Both the position numbers and the translations under genes were made by a program. Below the pieces are notes generated by a model. The model saw only the letters and a list, made by a program, of their open reading frames with translations. It searched no databases and had not been told where the DNA came from. Positions 7,998 through 17,650 of a stretch of DNA of 64,000 bases are shown here, piece after piece. The stretch's first letter is position 1. The number at the start of each line of letters is the position of its first letter. The DNA is from UBA1227 sp045599345 (GTDB lineage Bacteria > Bacillota > Clostridia > Oscillospirales > Acutalibacteraceae). The DNA is taken from the NCBI GenBank assembly GCA_045599345.1, contig JAZRVV010000052.1, positions 13,209 through 77,208 of the forward strand, in the 5' to 3' direction.

Positions 7998-8609
7998 ATG
8001 GCAGAGAAAATCTCCCCAACTTATGAATATGAGCGACAGGCCATCGCGGATGGTTTCCCTGTCGTATGCGGAATAGATGAGGCTGGACGCGGTCCACTCG
8101 CAGGACCAGTTTTTGCCGCAGCAGTGGTACTTCCACTTGATTGCGAGATTCCAGGCCTTAATGATTCCAAGAAACTCACTGAAAAAAAGAGAGAGGAACT
8201 TTTTGACATAATTGTTGAAAAGGCAATCAGTTACAGCGTTGCTTCCTCCTCTGAAAAAGAAATAGATGACATCAACATTTTAAAAGCAACATTCCTTGCA
8301 ATGAACAGGGCCTTTGATGGCCTTGCGGTGACACCAGATAAGGCATTGATAGATGGTAATAAAAAGCCAGGCCTCCCATGTGAGGAGGAGACTGTTGTTA
8401 AGGGGGATGCCAAGTCAATGAGCATTGCGGCAGCATCGATACTTGCCAAAGTATCAAGGGACCGCTATATGCTTGAGATGGCAAAACTCTATCCACAGTA
8501 CCAGTTTGAAAAACACAAGGGCTATGGCACTGCACTGCACTATCAAATGATTAGGGAAAACGGTCCATCCGATATTCATCGAATGACCTTCCTTAAAAAG
8601 ATGCACTGA
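7998..8609 (+). CDS. rnhB: ribonuclease HII
   Basis: This 203-residue protein removes RNA and single ribonucleotides from RNA-DNA hybrids. The catalytic segment CGIDEAGRGPLAGP gives the first acidic residues, LNDSKKLT and KGDAKSMSIAAASILAK follow, and VSRDRYM supplies a later acidic residue. I place the start at the ATG at 7998, seven bases after GGGAGGT (7984-7990); the TTG at 7992 would sit too close to that site. It overlaps the stop region of rbgA only through its ribosome site. Confidence 0.95.
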   Translation: MAEKISPTYEYERQAIADGFPVVCGIDEAGRGPLAGPVFAAAVVLPLDCEIPGLNDSKKLTEKKREELFDIIVEKAISYSVASSSEKEIDDINILKATFLAMNRAFDGLAVTPDKALIDGNKKPGLPCEEETVVKGDAKSMSIAAASILAKVSRDRYMLEMAKLYPQYQFEKHKGYGTALHYQMIRENGPSDIHRMTFLKKMH

Positions 8610-8983
8610 TGAAGACATCTGGTCTTGGTGTAGATGGCGAGTGCCTCGCAAAGGAGTATTTGGAAGGCCTTGGGTACAGGATACTTGAGCAGAACTTTAT
8701 CAGCCGTTTCGGTGAGATAGATATTATCGCCGCGGATGAGAGTTACCTCTGCTTTGTTGAGGTAAAAACACGTAGTTCTAGCCACAATCTCGCATCTGGG
8801 CTTGAGTCAATCTCGCCACAAAAACAGCAGCGGATAATCAAATCCGCCGAGTATTATCTTGCGACTCACAGTCGAAAGGTTGAAAAAGCTGGCCTCCAGC
8901 CACGCTTTGATTGCATGGAAATTAATGTTGATGGAAAAGATGTAAATATTCGCATGATTGAAAATGCGTTTTGCTTAGAATAA
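8609..8983 (+). CDS. yraN: YraN family (UPF0102) nuclease-fold protein
   Basis: 124 residues with the family pattern: GEcLAkeYLeglGYrIL, then RFGEIDIIAAD and LCFVEVKTRSS, i.e. the E-I-D ... E-V-K residues of a PD-(D/E)XK nuclease fold. The cellular role is not settled in the family. Its stop-start overlap with rnhB (TGATG) and the rnhB-yraN order are conserved across many bacteria. Confidence 0.9.
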   Translation: MKTSGLGVDGECLAKEYLEGLGYRILEQNFISRFGEIDIIAADESYLCFVEVKTRSSSHNLASGLESISPQKQQRIIKSAEYYLATHSRKVEKAGLQPRFDCMEINVDGKDVNIRMIENAFCLE

Positions 8984-8995
8984 AGGAGTAGGTAT

Positions 8996-10474
8996 ATGTA
9001 TTACACAAGCACAAGAAACAAGGACCTTAGGGTAACTGCATCAGAGGCTATCACTAAGGGTATCTCAGACGAAGGTGGTCTCTTTGTACCATGCGAGATA
9101 CCAAAGCTCACACGCGATGACATAGATGCGCTTATCCCACTTTCATACAAGGAGAGGGCAAAAAAGATTCTCTCACTCTATCTCACAGACTTTACTGAGG
9201 AAGAGATAAATTACTGTGTTGAGGGCGCTTACCGTGACGGTAAGTTTGAATCAGGTAATCCTGCACCAGTAGTAAACCTCTGTGATCACACTAATATTTT
9301 GCAACTTTTCTGGGGCCCAACTTGTGCATTTAAGGATATGGCATTACAGCTCCTTCCATACCTCCTTACAACTGCCTCAAAGAGGGCAGCACCAGACAAG
9401 GAGATAGTTATCCTTGTTGCAACATCTGGTGATACAGGTAAGGCTGCTCTTGAGGGATTCAAAGACGTACCTGGCACACGTATTTTGGTGTTCTATCCAA
9501 ACCAGGGTGTCAGCGCTATGCAAAAGCTCCAGATGCAGACACAAGAGGGTAAAAACGTTGGTGTTTGCGCAATCGAAGGTAACTTTGATGATGCTCAGAC
9601 AGGCGTTAAAAAGATCTTTACTGACAAGAGAATTGCTGACAAGCTTGCCGAGAATGGCATGATGTTCTCATCAGCAAACTCAATAAACTGGGGTCGTCTT
9701 GTACCACAGGTTGTTTACTATTGCAGCGCATACTGCGATATGGTTTCACAGGGTGAAATCTTCCTTGGCGAGACTATGGATGTAGTTGTACCAACAGGTA
9801 ACTTTGGTAACATTCTTGCTGCTTACTATGCAAAACAGATGGGTATTCCAATCAGGAGACTTGTCTGTGCATCTAACCAGAACAACGTACTTACAGACTT
9901 CTTGACAACTGGTACATACGACAGAAACAGGGACTTCTATCTCACAACATCACCATCAATGGATATCCTTATCTCATCTAACCTTGAGAGACTCCTATTC
10001 CACCTCTCAGGCGAGAATGATGAGGAAATTCGTGGATATATGAGTGCTTTGACAGACTGTGGCAAGTACACAGTATCAGATGCAATTTTGACTGCAATCA
10101 AAGAGGACTTTGTTGCAGGCTATGCAACTGAGGAAGAGGATGCCAAGACAATCAAGTCAACATTTGACAAGGGTTATCTTACAGACACCCACACTGCAAT
10201 TGCACTCGCAGTTCATGAGAAGACAACAGATGGCACGCCAACTGTTGTTGCATCAACTGCTTCTGCTTATAAGTTCCCAAAGGCTGTACTTACAGCAATC
10301 AATGGCGTAACACCAGAGATAGATGAGCTTGATATGGCAGATGAACTTTGCAACCTTACAGCAACACATATTCCAATTCCACTCCGTGGACTTCGTGACA
10401 GAGAGATTCGTTTCAGTTCTGTATCAAAAGTTGCTGATATGGAACAGTGCGTTTACGATATGCTTGGCATCTAA
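8996..10474 (+). CDS. thrC: threonine synthase
   Basis: This 492-residue PLP enzyme converts O-phosphohomoserine to threonine. The N-terminus YYTSTRNKDLRVTASEAI is typical of the long (E. coli/yeast-like) class. The PLP lysine lies in PTCAFKDMALQ near residue 113, and VATSGDTGKAAL is the phosphate-binding loop. An AAAGGAG site precedes the ATG. It follows yraN by 12 bases and may be co-transcribed with the lepB operon; no promoter or terminator lies between. Confidence 0.96.
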   Translation: MYYTSTRNKDLRVTASEAITKGISDEGGLFVPCEIPKLTRDDIDALIPLSYKERAKKILSLYLTDFTEEEINYCVEGAYRDGKFESGNPAPVVNLCDHTNILQLFWGPTCAFKDMALQLLPYLLTTASKRAAPDKEIVILVATSGDTGKAALEGFKDVPGTRILVFYPNQGVSAMQKLQMQTQEGKNVGVCAIEGNFDDAQTGVKKIFTDKRIADKLAENGMMFSSANSINWGRLVPQVVYYCSAYCDMVSQGEIFLGETMDVVVPTGNFGNILAAYYAKQMGIPIRRLVCASNQNNVLTDFLTTGTYDRNRDFYLTTSPSMDILISSNLERLLFHLSGENDEEIRGYMSALTDCGKYTVSDAILTAIKEDFVAGYATEEEDAKTIKSTFDKGYLTDTHTAIALAVHEKTTDGTPTVVASTASAYKFPKAVLTAINGVTPEIDELDMADELCNLTATHIPIPLRGLRDREIRFSSVSKVADMEQCVYDMLGI

Positions 10475-10495
10475 TAACTGATTGAGGTTTTATTT

Positions 10496-11185
10496 ATGGC
10501 CCTTTTCGCAATAGGCGACACACACCTGTGTCTTGGTGCCGACAAGCCAATGGACATCTTTGGCGGCTGGCAGGACTACATGGAACGCCTTGAGAAAAAC
10601 TGGATAAAAATAGTTGACCCGGATGACACTGTTGTCATTCCGGGCGACATTTCGTGGGCCCTAAAACTTACTGATGCTGCGCGTGATTTGGCGTTCCTTG
10701 ACTCCCTGCCAGGCACCAAGATAATTGGCAAGGGCAACCACGACTACTGGTGGGAGACATTGACCAAAATGAATGCCTTTTTGGAGGAGAATGAGTTTTC
10801 GACAATCAAGTTCCTCTTTAACAATGCATACCGTGTTGGAGACATCGCTGTGTGCGGCTCGCGAGGCTGGTTTTATGACGATGACAGCGAGCTTGGCGAG
10901 AAGGTAATCAACCGTGAATGTGGTCGAATCAAGACATCGACAGATGCTGCAAAGGAACTGGGCGGCGAGCCGATTTTGTTCCTTCACTATCCACCGATTA
11001 CTCAGGATAGAGTCTGTGACCAGATAATGGATGCAATAGTGGAGTCAGGTGTTAAGAAATGTTACTATGCACACCTTCACGGCAATGCAATAAACTACGC
11101 CTTTCGCGGAACATATGAGGGCATAAAATTTGACCTAATTTCTGCTGACTCACTTGAGTTTGTGCCGAAACTTATCGGTAAATAA
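10496..11185 (+). CDS. calcineurin-like metallophosphoesterase
   Basis: 229 residues with the five phosphoesterase motifs in order: GDTHL near residue 7, PGDISWA near 50, GKGNHDYWW near 80, LHYPP near 162 and HLHG near 190. These bind two metal ions. The subgroup with GNHDYWW is a conserved Firmicute predicted phosphohydrolase without an assigned substrate. No signal peptide is seen, so it is cytoplasmic. Confidence 0.85.
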   Translation: MALFAIGDTHLCLGADKPMDIFGGWQDYMERLEKNWIKIVDPDDTVVIPGDISWALKLTDAARDLAFLDSLPGTKIIGKGNHDYWWETLTKMNAFLEENEFSTIKFLFNNAYRVGDIAVCGSRGWFYDDDSELGEKVINRECGRIKTSTDAAKELGGEPILFLHYPPITQDRVCDQIMDAIVESGVKKCYYAHLHGNAINYAFRGTYEGIKFDLISADSLEFVPKLIGK

Positions 11186-11193
11186 AAAAGTAG

Positions 11194-11222
11194 TGGAAAA
11201 TTAAAATATGTTCTGTTATAAT
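11194..11222 (+). promoter_or_regulatory. promoter of tig
   Basis: -35 TGGAAA (11194-11199), 17-bp spacer, -10 TATAAT (11217-11222). No CIRCE or CtsR-type operator is visible, so classical Firmicute heat-shock repression of this cluster is not supported. Confidence 0.5.
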
Positions 11223-11274
11223 ATACGAGTTTAAATGATACAATTATAATTGTTCTAAAAGGAGAGTCTTTAAA

Positions 11275-12699
11275 ATGGCTTTAAAATCATCAAACAAGAT
11301 TGAAACTAACGTTTACGAGCTTGAAGTTTCTGTAGATGGTCAGACATGGGCTGACGCTAAGGACAAGGCTTATAACAAACTCAAGAAGGAAGTTAACATT
11401 CCTGGCTTTAGAAAGGGCAAGGCTCCAAAGGCAGTTATCTTAAAGTTCTTCGGTGGCGAAGAAGTTTTATATAACGATGCTATCGATGCTGTTTTCCCAG
11501 ATGCAGTTGATGCTGCTATCAAAGAGGCAGGACTTGAAATAGTTGATTCACCATTTGACGGTGACGTTAAGGAAATAGGTGCTGACAGCGTTACTTTCAC
11601 ATTCAAAGTAACAGTAAAGCCAGAGATCGAGCTTGGTAAGTACAAGGGTCTCAAGGTAGCAAAGGAATCAGTTACTGTTTCTGCAGCAGACGTTAACGCA
11701 GAGCTCAACAACATGCTCGAGCGTTCAGCTCGTTTCGTTGAGGTTGACCGCAAGGTTAAGAAGGGCGATATGACAACTATCGACTTTAGCGGTTCAGTTG
11801 ACGGCGTTAAGTTCGACGGTGGCGAAGCAGAGGACTATGAACTTGAAATCGGTTCTGGTTCATTTATCCCAGGCTTTGAGGACCAGATCATCGGTCACAA
11901 GGTTGGCGATGAGTTCGACATCAACGTTAAGTTCCCAGAGGAGTATGCTGAGGAACTCGCTGGCAAGGACGCTGTATTCGCAATCAAGCTTCGTTCAGTT
12001 AAGGAAAAGGAACTCCCAGCACTCGATGATGAGTTTGCAAAGGACGTTTCAGAATACGATACATTAAAGGAACTCAAGGCTGACATCAAGAAGGACCTTG
12101 AGGAGAAGAAGTCACAGCAGGTTGAGGCTGACTTTGAGCAGGCTATCGCTGAGGAACTTGCAAAGCTCGTTAAGGGTGAAATCCCAGAGTGCATGTATGA
12201 GCGTGCAACAGACGAGGCAGTTCAGAACTTTGCTTATCAGATTCAGCAGGCTGGTATGGACCCAGACATGTATCTCCAGTACACAGGTACAACAGTTGAT
12301 GATTTGAAGCAGCAGTTCAGAGAGCGCTCAGAGACACAGGTTAAGTGTCAGCTCGCACTCGACAAGATTGCCGAACTCGAAAAGATCGAGGTTTCTGATG
12401 ACGACGTTAAGGCTCGCCTTGAAGAAATGGCCAAGATGTACGAAGTAGAATTGAGCGTAGTAGAGAATGCTTTCCCAGCAGACGATATCAAGAAGGACAT
12501 GAGAGGCGCTAAGGCTCTTGACCTTGTTAAGGCTGCTGCAAAGGCTGATGCAAAGCCAGCTGCTAAAAAGGCTGACGCTGAAGAGAAGAAGCCAGCTGCT
12601 AAGAAGGCTCCAGCCAAGAAGGCTGATGATGCTGAGAAGAAGCCAGCTGCAAAAAAAGCTCCTGCAAAGAAAGCCCCAGCAAAAAAGGCAGACAAATAA
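11275..12699 (+). CDS. tig: trigger factor with a Lys/Ala/Pro-rich C-terminal tail
   Basis: Ribosome-bound chaperone and prolyl isomerase. The N-terminal ribosome-binding signature is VNIPGFRKGKAPK (about residues 40-52). The FKBP-type domain (about 155-240) carries GDMTTIDFSG and the IPGFEDQIIGHKVGDEF motif; the C-terminal chaperone arms follow. At 474 residues it exceeds the usual 425-435 because about 50 residues at the end consist of repeated KPAAKKAPAKKA-type units separated by DADEK stretches. The DNA of this tail (12538-12696) is imperfectly repetitive. An AAGGAGAG site precedes the ATG. A hairpin separates it from clpP. Confidence 0.97.
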   Translation: MALKSSNKIETNVYELEVSVDGQTWADAKDKAYNKLKKEVNIPGFRKGKAPKAVILKFFGGEEVLYNDAIDAVFPDAVDAAIKEAGLEIVDSPFDGDVKEIGADSVTFTFKVTVKPEIELGKYKGLKVAKESVTVSAADVNAELNNMLERSARFVEVDRKVKKGDMTTIDFSGSVDGVKFDGGEAEDYELEIGSGSFIPGFEDQIIGHKVGDEFDINVKFPEEYAEELAGKDAVFAIKLRSVKEKELPALDDEFAKDVSEYDTLKELKADIKKDLEEKKSQQVEADFEQAIAEELAKLVKGEIPECMYERATDEAVQNFAYQIQQAGMDPDMYLQYTGTTVDDLKQQFRERSETQVKCQLALDKIAELEKIEVSDDDVKARLEEMAKMYEVELSVVENAFPADDIKKDMRGAKALDLVKAAAKADAKPAAKKADAEEKKPAAKKAPAKKADDAEKKPAAKKAPAKKAPAKKADK

Positions 12700-12710
12700 T
12701 TGAAGTTTAA

Positions 12711-12745
12711 GGCGATGGGGGCTCCGCCTCCGTCGCCCATTTTTA
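12711..12745 (+). terminator. hairpin between tig and clpP
   Basis: 11-bp stem (arms 12711-12721 and 12727-12737 with two G-T pairs), CTCCG loop, then CATTTTTA. It can act as a full terminator or as a partial attenuator. No obvious separate clpP promoter is seen in the 15 bases left before the ribosome site, so partial read-through is more likely. Confidence 0.7.
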
Positions 12746-12759
12746 TAAGGAGGTCTATT

Positions 12760-13353
12760 ATGGCACTCGTACCATACGTTATTGAACAGACAAACCGTGG
12801 TGAACGTCAGTATGACATTTTCTCACGCTTACTTGAAGACAGAATCATCGTTTTATCAGATCAGGTTAATGACCAGACAGCAAGCCTTGTTGTAGCACAG
12901 CTCCTCTATCTTGAGGGACAGGATGCTGAGAAGGACATCAGCCTCTATATCAACAGCCCAGGTGGTTCAATCTCATCTGGTTTTGCAATTTACGACACAA
13001 TGAATTACATCAAGTGTGATGTATCAACAATCTGCGTAGGTATGGCAGCATCTATGGGTGCTTTCCTCCTCTCAGCAGGTGCAAAGGGAAAGCGTTTTGC
13101 TCTTCCTAATTCAGAAATCCTTATTCACCAGCCACTCATCGGTGGTGAGCACGGTGTAACAGGTCAGGCAACAGAGATCAAGATTGTTGCTGACAACATC
13201 ATCAAGACACGTGAAAAGCTCAACCGTATCCTTGCTGAAAACACAGGCAAGACACTTGAGCAGATTGCTCTTGATACAGAGCGTGATAACTATATGACAG
13301 CTGAGGAGGCTCTTGAATACGGCCTCATCGACAAGGTTATTTCAAAGAGATAA
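12760..13353 (+). CDS. clpP: ATP-dependent Clp protease proteolytic subunit
   Basis: 197-residue serine peptidase that forms the barrel used with ClpX. Catalytic Ser lies in GMAASMGAFLL, His in EILIHQPLIGG and Asp in the LDTERDNYM segment. The start is the ATG at 12760, seven bases after AAGGAGGT; the upstream in-frame ATG at 12700 would run through the hairpin between tig and clpP and is rejected. The N-terminus LVPYVIEQTNRGERQYDI is that of mature ClpP, with almost no propeptide. Confidence 0.97.
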   Translation: MALVPYVIEQTNRGERQYDIFSRLLEDRIIVLSDQVNDQTASLVVAQLLYLEGQDAEKDISLYINSPGGSISSGFAIYDTMNYIKCDVSTICVGMAASMGAFLLSAGAKGKRFALPNSEILIHQPLIGGEHGVTGQATEIKIVADNIIKTREKLNRILAENTGKTLEQIALDTERDNYMTAEEALEYGLIDKVISKR

Positions 13354-13364
13354 GGGGTGCCAAA

Positions 13365-14663
13365 ATGGCAAAGATCAATGACCCAAAGCAGGTACATTGC
13401 GCGTTCTGTGGTAGGACACAGGACGAGGTATATAAACTAATTGCTGGTCCTGGTGTATTCATCTGTGATGAGTGCGTAGAACTCTGCGCTGATGCACTCC
13501 TTGAGGATGATGGACCAAAGCATAAGGCACATATGCCAAACAGTGGAAAACCACTTCCAAAGCCACAGGAAATTAAAAAGGTTTTGGATGAATATGTAAT
13601 CGGTCAGGATGCAGCTAAAATTGCGCTCTCTGTTGCCGTTTACAACCATTACAAGCGCATCTTCTACGGCGACGAAGTAGGCGTAGAGCTCCAAAAGAGC
13701 AACGTCTTGCTCCTTGGACCTACTGGTGTCGGCAAGACTATGCTTGCTCAGACACTTGCCCGCATGCTCGACGTACCATTTGCTATTGCTGACGCAACAA
13801 CTCTTACCGAGGCAGGCTACGTTGGTGAGGATGTTGAGAACATCCTTCTCCGCCTTATCCAGGCTGCTGACTTTGATGTTGAAAAGGCAGAGCGTGGTAT
13901 CATCTATGTGGATGAGATTGATAAGATAGGCCGTAAGTCTGAAAACCCATCTATCACACGTGATGTATCAGGTGAGGGTGTTCAGCAAGCACTTCTTAAA
14001 ATCCTCGAGGGTACAGTATCAAACGTACCTCCACAGGGTGGTCGTAAGCATCCACAGCAGGAGTTCATCCAGGTTAATACCAAGGACATCCTCTTTATCT
14101 GTGGCGGTGCATTTGACGGCATTGAAAAGATAGTTGAAAAGCGTGAGAGCCAGGGCTCACTTGGTTTTGGCGCTGATATAAAGAGCAAGAAGGAAATGGA
14201 TCTCTCCGAGGCTATGGCCAAGGTAATTCCACAGGACCTTGTGAAGTATGGTCTTATTCCTGAAATCGTTGGTCGTATTCCTGTAATCACAGCACTTACT
14301 GACCTTGATGAGGAAGCTCTTGTTAAAATCCTCAAAGAACCAAAGAACTCACTCTTAAAGCAGTATGTAGAACTCTTTAAGATGGACGGTGTTGAGCTTG
14401 AGATAGAGGACGATGCACTCGTTGCTATTGCCAAGGAGACACTTGAGAAGAAGACAGGCGCTCGTGGCCTTCGTGGCGTTATGGAGCGCGTACTCCAGCC
14501 AGTAATGTTTGAATCTCCATCTGATCTAAAGATTGAGAAGATTGTTATTACTAAGGCTACAGTTCTTGGCGAGGATGAGCCAAAGATTGTTCGTAACGCA
14601 AATAAAAAACCACCTGAGCCACTCCTTATTGATGGCAAGGCGGATAGTAAAAAACGCGCATAG
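13365..14663 (+). CDS. clpX: Clp protease ATP-binding subunit ClpX
   Basis: 432 residues. An N-terminal C4 zinc-binding domain (CAFCGRT ... CDECVELC, about 11-38) is followed by the AAA+ domain with Walker A GPTGVGKTML (near 120), Walker B IIYVDEIDKIG (near 180) and an RKHPQQEF segment. The GYVGEDVE pore loop is present. It unfolds substrates and feeds them into ClpP, encoded 12 bases upstream. Confidence 0.98.
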   Translation: MAKINDPKQVHCAFCGRTQDEVYKLIAGPGVFICDECVELCADALLEDDGPKHKAHMPNSGKPLPKPQEIKKVLDEYVIGQDAAKIALSVAVYNHYKRIFYGDEVGVELQKSNVLLLGPTGVGKTMLAQTLARMLDVPFAIADATTLTEAGYVGEDVENILLRLIQAADFDVEKAERGIIYVDEIDKIGRKSENPSITRDVSGEGVQQALLKILEGTVSNVPPQGGRKHPQQEFIQVNTKDILFICGGAFDGIEKIVEKRESQGSLGFGADIKSKKEMDLSEAMAKVIPQDLVKYGLIPEIVGRIPVITALTDLDEEALVKILKEPKNSLLKQYVELFKMDGVELEIEDDALVAIAKETLEKKTGARGLRGVMERVLQPVMFESPSDLKIEKIVITKATVLGEDEPKIVRNANKKPPEPLLIDGKADSKKRA

Positions 14664-14671
14664 GGATTGTT

Positions 14672-16993
14672 ATGGAAGATAATATGATCTTGGTCCCAAC
14701 AGTCGCACTTCGTGGACTTGTTGTATTCCCAGGAATGATGCTTCATTTTGACGCAGCAAGAGAGCGTTCAATTGCCGCTGTTAAGGAAGCAATGGACAGA
14801 GGTGACGAGTTATTCCTTGTCACTCAAAAGGATAGCGCAATTGAAGAACCGACATTTGGGGACGTCTATAAAATGGGCGTCCTTGTTCGTGTGCGCCAAA
14901 TTATTGGTTTGCCAGATACAAATCACATAAGAGTAATTGTTGAGGGAGACTGCCGCGCTGTGCTAAAGCGTGGCGTAGAGGACGACACTTGCCTCTATTC
15001 ACTTGTCGAGCGCAAGGCCGAAAAGGGCTATGCCAAGAATCGACAGGAGTACGTAGATGCACTTATTCGCAAGGCGCGCGAGATATTTGATACATACTCA
15101 CGCTTTACTCCAAAGATGTCTCCTGATGTAATGCTTCGCGTAATCGCCGATGAAAATCCAGGCGCTGTAGCGGACTATATTGCATCAGTAATCTCTATTC
15201 CTTTTGCTGCAAAGCAAAAGATACTTGAGGAACAACATCCAATCACACGTCTTGAAAAGATGTGTGAGGCCCTCTCATCAGAGATCCAGATGATGGAACT
15301 TGAGGACAAGATTGCTGCAAAGGTAGAGCGTGCAGTTGATGATAATCAACGTGAATACTACCTTCGCGAGCAAATAAGGGCACTTTCCGAGGAACTTGAC
15401 GGAGAGGGCTCTGCCGATGAGATAGACACATATCGTCAAAAGATTAATTCAATAGAGCACATCAGTGCCAAGTCACGTGAGAAACTCCTCCGTGAGTGTA
15501 GCAGGCTTCAAAAGATGGGCAATGGCTCACCAGCGGAAGCAACTGTGTCACGAAACTATCTTGATACAGTGCTCGGCCTCCCTTGGGATGTAGAGACACG
15601 TGACAAGCTTGACCTTGTTCATGCAAGGCGTGTGCTTGATGCGGACCACTATGGCCTTGATGAGGTCAAGGACCGCATCATAGAACTCCTTGCAGTAAGG
15701 CAGCTCAAGCCTGATGTCAAGGGACAGATAATCTGTCTTGCAGGACCTCCGGGTGTCGGCAAGACATCAATTGCTCAGTCCCTTGCAAGGGCGATGGGTA
15801 GGAATTACGCCAGGGTTTCACTTGGCGGTATCCATGATGAGGCCGAGATACGCGGCCACAGGAGAACCTACATCGGTTCTATGCCTGGCCGTGTAATAAA
15901 CGCCATCTCTGATGCGGGTTCCCGCAACCCTCTCATCCTCTTTGATGAGATTGACAAGATGGCTGCTGATATAAAAGGCGACCCAGCCTCAGCTATGCTC
16001 GAGGTCCTAGACCCAGAGCAAAACAAGGCTTTTGTCGATCATTTTGTAGAGATTCCATTTGATTTATCAAATGTCCTTTTTATCACAACTGCAAATGACA
16101 AAAACAACATACCTAGGCCACTTCTCGACAGGATGGAAGTAATAGACCTTTACAGCTATACTGCAGAGGAGAAATTCCAAATAGCCAAGAAGCATTTAGT
16201 GCCTAAATCAATGGCTCGTCATGGCATTGAAAAGGATGCCTTAAAAGTACGTGATTCCGCTATAAAAGAGATAATTGCGTCATATACAAGAGAGGCTGGA
16301 GTTCGTGAACTCGAGCGCAAGATTGACAAGATTTCAAGGAATGCGGCATACAATATTGTTACCAAGTCGGGGAATAGCAACTGTGTTGGTGCCAAGGAGC
16401 TTGAAGCAATACTTGGCGCACCAAAGTTCAAGGACAAGGTTAAGCTCAAAAATGAGATTGGCGTTGTAAACGGACTTGCTTGGACCGAGGTCGGTGGCGA
16501 GTTGCTCAAGGTCGAGGCATCCCTCATGCAGGGCAAGGGCAACCTTGAACTCACAGGTTCTCTTGGTGACGTTATGAAGGAGTCTGCTCATATTGCACTC
16601 AGCTTTATTCGTTCAAATGCCAAGAAGTATAAAATTGATGACACCTTCTATGAGACACTTGATATTCACATCCATGTCCCAGAGGGCGCAACACCAAAGG
16701 ATGGTCCATCCGCTGGCGTCACAATGACAACGGCACTCCTCTCAGCGCTTACAAAGCGCCCAGTCCGAGGTGACGTTGCTATGACAGGTGAGATATCACT
16801 CACCGGCAAGGTACTTCCAATTGGTGGCCTTCGTGAAAAGACAATGGCGGCCTACAAGGCTGGTATCAAGACAGTCTTGATACCAAAGGACAATGTCCCA
16901 GACCTCAAGGATGTCATTGATGTAGTAAAGGAAAATGTAGAATTCATTCCAGTTTCAACCCTAGAGGAAGTATTTAAGGTGGCGCTTTTATGA
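14672..16993 (+). CDS. lon: ATP-dependent Lon protease
   Basis: 773 residues. The N-terminal substrate domain begins MILVPTVALRGLVVFPGMMLHFD. The AAA+ module has Walker A GPPGVGKTSIAQS (near 360) and Walker B LILFDEIDKM (near 425). The protease domain carries the Ser in KDGPSAGVTM (near 684) and the paired Lys in the conserved segment after GKVLPIGGLREK. It degrades damaged and regulatory proteins in the cytoplasm. It starts nine bases after clpX and overlaps engB by four bases. Confidence 0.98.
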   Translation: MEDNMILVPTVALRGLVVFPGMMLHFDAARERSIAAVKEAMDRGDELFLVTQKDSAIEEPTFGDVYKMGVLVRVRQIIGLPDTNHIRVIVEGDCRAVLKRGVEDDTCLYSLVERKAEKGYAKNRQEYVDALIRKAREIFDTYSRFTPKMSPDVMLRVIADENPGAVADYIASVISIPFAAKQKILEEQHPITRLEKMCEALSSEIQMMELEDKIAAKVERAVDDNQREYYLREQIRALSEELDGEGSADEIDTYRQKINSIEHISAKSREKLLRECSRLQKMGNGSPAEATVSRNYLDTVLGLPWDVETRDKLDLVHARRVLDADHYGLDEVKDRIIELLAVRQLKPDVKGQIICLAGPPGVGKTSIAQSLARAMGRNYARVSLGGIHDEAEIRGHRRTYIGSMPGRVINAISDAGSRNPLILFDEIDKMAADIKGDPASAMLEVLDPEQNKAFVDHFVEIPFDLSNVLFITTANDKNNIPRPLLDRMEVIDLYSYTAEEKFQIAKKHLVPKSMARHGIEKDALKVRDSAIKEIIASYTREAGVRELERKIDKISRNAAYNIVTKSGNSNCVGAKELEAILGAPKFKDKVKLKNEIGVVNGLAWTEVGGELLKVEASLMQGKGNLELTGSLGDVMKESAHIALSFIRSNAKKYKIDDTFYETLDIHIHVPEGATPKDGPSAGVTMTTALLSALTKRPVRGDVAMTGEISLTGKVLPIGGLREKTMAAYKAGIKTVLIPKDNVPDLKDVIDVVKENVEFIPVSTLEEVFKVALL

Positions 16994-17628
16994 ATTTCAA
17001 CAAAGTAGATTATGAGTTGTCCGCTGGCACATTTGCGCAGCTTCCAGCTTGCACAATGCCAGAGATAGTTTTTTCTGGACGATCAAACGTGGGCAAATCA
17101 TCACTGATTAATAAAATTTTAAACAGAAAAAATCTTGCCAGAGTGAGTTCTCAACCTGGCAAGACTATCACAATAAACTTTTATAAATCTGACACAGCAA
17201 GGCTTGTCGACCTTCCTGGCTATGGCTATGCCAAGCACAGCTTTGATGAGCGTAATCGCTGGGGTCAGATGATTGAACAGTACTTCCAGTCAGACAGGGA
17301 TATCCGACTTGTAGTACAGCTTGTTGACATGAGGCACAAGCCAACAGAGGACGACATGCAAATGCTTGACTTCCTCTCTCAAGTTGGCATGCCATATATC
17401 GTAGCGCTGACCAAGTCGGACAAACTCAACAAGACTGAGTACAATGAGTGCCTTGAAATGCACAGGGACACAATTACTCCATTTGGTCCGATTGCAATTA
17501 TTCCATTCTCATCTGTAAAAGGTGAGGGTGCTGATGATGTCAAAGGACTCATTCAAAAGGCTGAATCTGGCGAGCTTAAGGCACCAGAAAAAGCACCGCT
17601 TAAAGTAAAAATTGTAGTAAAGAAATAA
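16990..17628 (+). CDS. engB: ribosome biogenesis GTPase EngB (YsxC/YihA)
   Basis: 212 residues with P-loop SGRSNVGKSSLINKI (near 30), RVSSQPGKT switch region, DLPGYGYAK (G3) and TKSDK (G4). It is needed for 50S assembly. The lon-engB order with ATGA overlap is conserved in Firmicutes and indicates translational coupling. Confidence 0.97.
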   Translation: MNFNKVDYELSAGTFAQLPACTMPEIVFSGRSNVGKSSLINKILNRKNLARVSSQPGKTITINFYKSDTARLVDLPGYGYAKHSFDERNRWGQMIEQYFQSDRDIRLVVQLVDMRHKPTEDDMQMLDFLSQVGMPYIVALTKSDKLNKTEYNECLEMHRDTITPFGPIAIIPFSSVKGEGADDVKGLIQKAESGELKAPEKAPLKVKIVVKK

Positions 17629-17650
17629 AAAAGTAATACTAAACTTGTTC

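Noticed and set aside
12700..12759. Upstream in-frame ATG for clpP
   Set aside because: The extension would be read through the hairpin after tig and has no ribosome site; ClpP homologues begin near 12760.
13982..14746. 254-codon open frame on the minus strand inside clpX
   Set aside because: It is fully overlapped by clpX, which has all its motifs; the translation is Ser/Arg/Leu-rich with no domain and no ribosome site.
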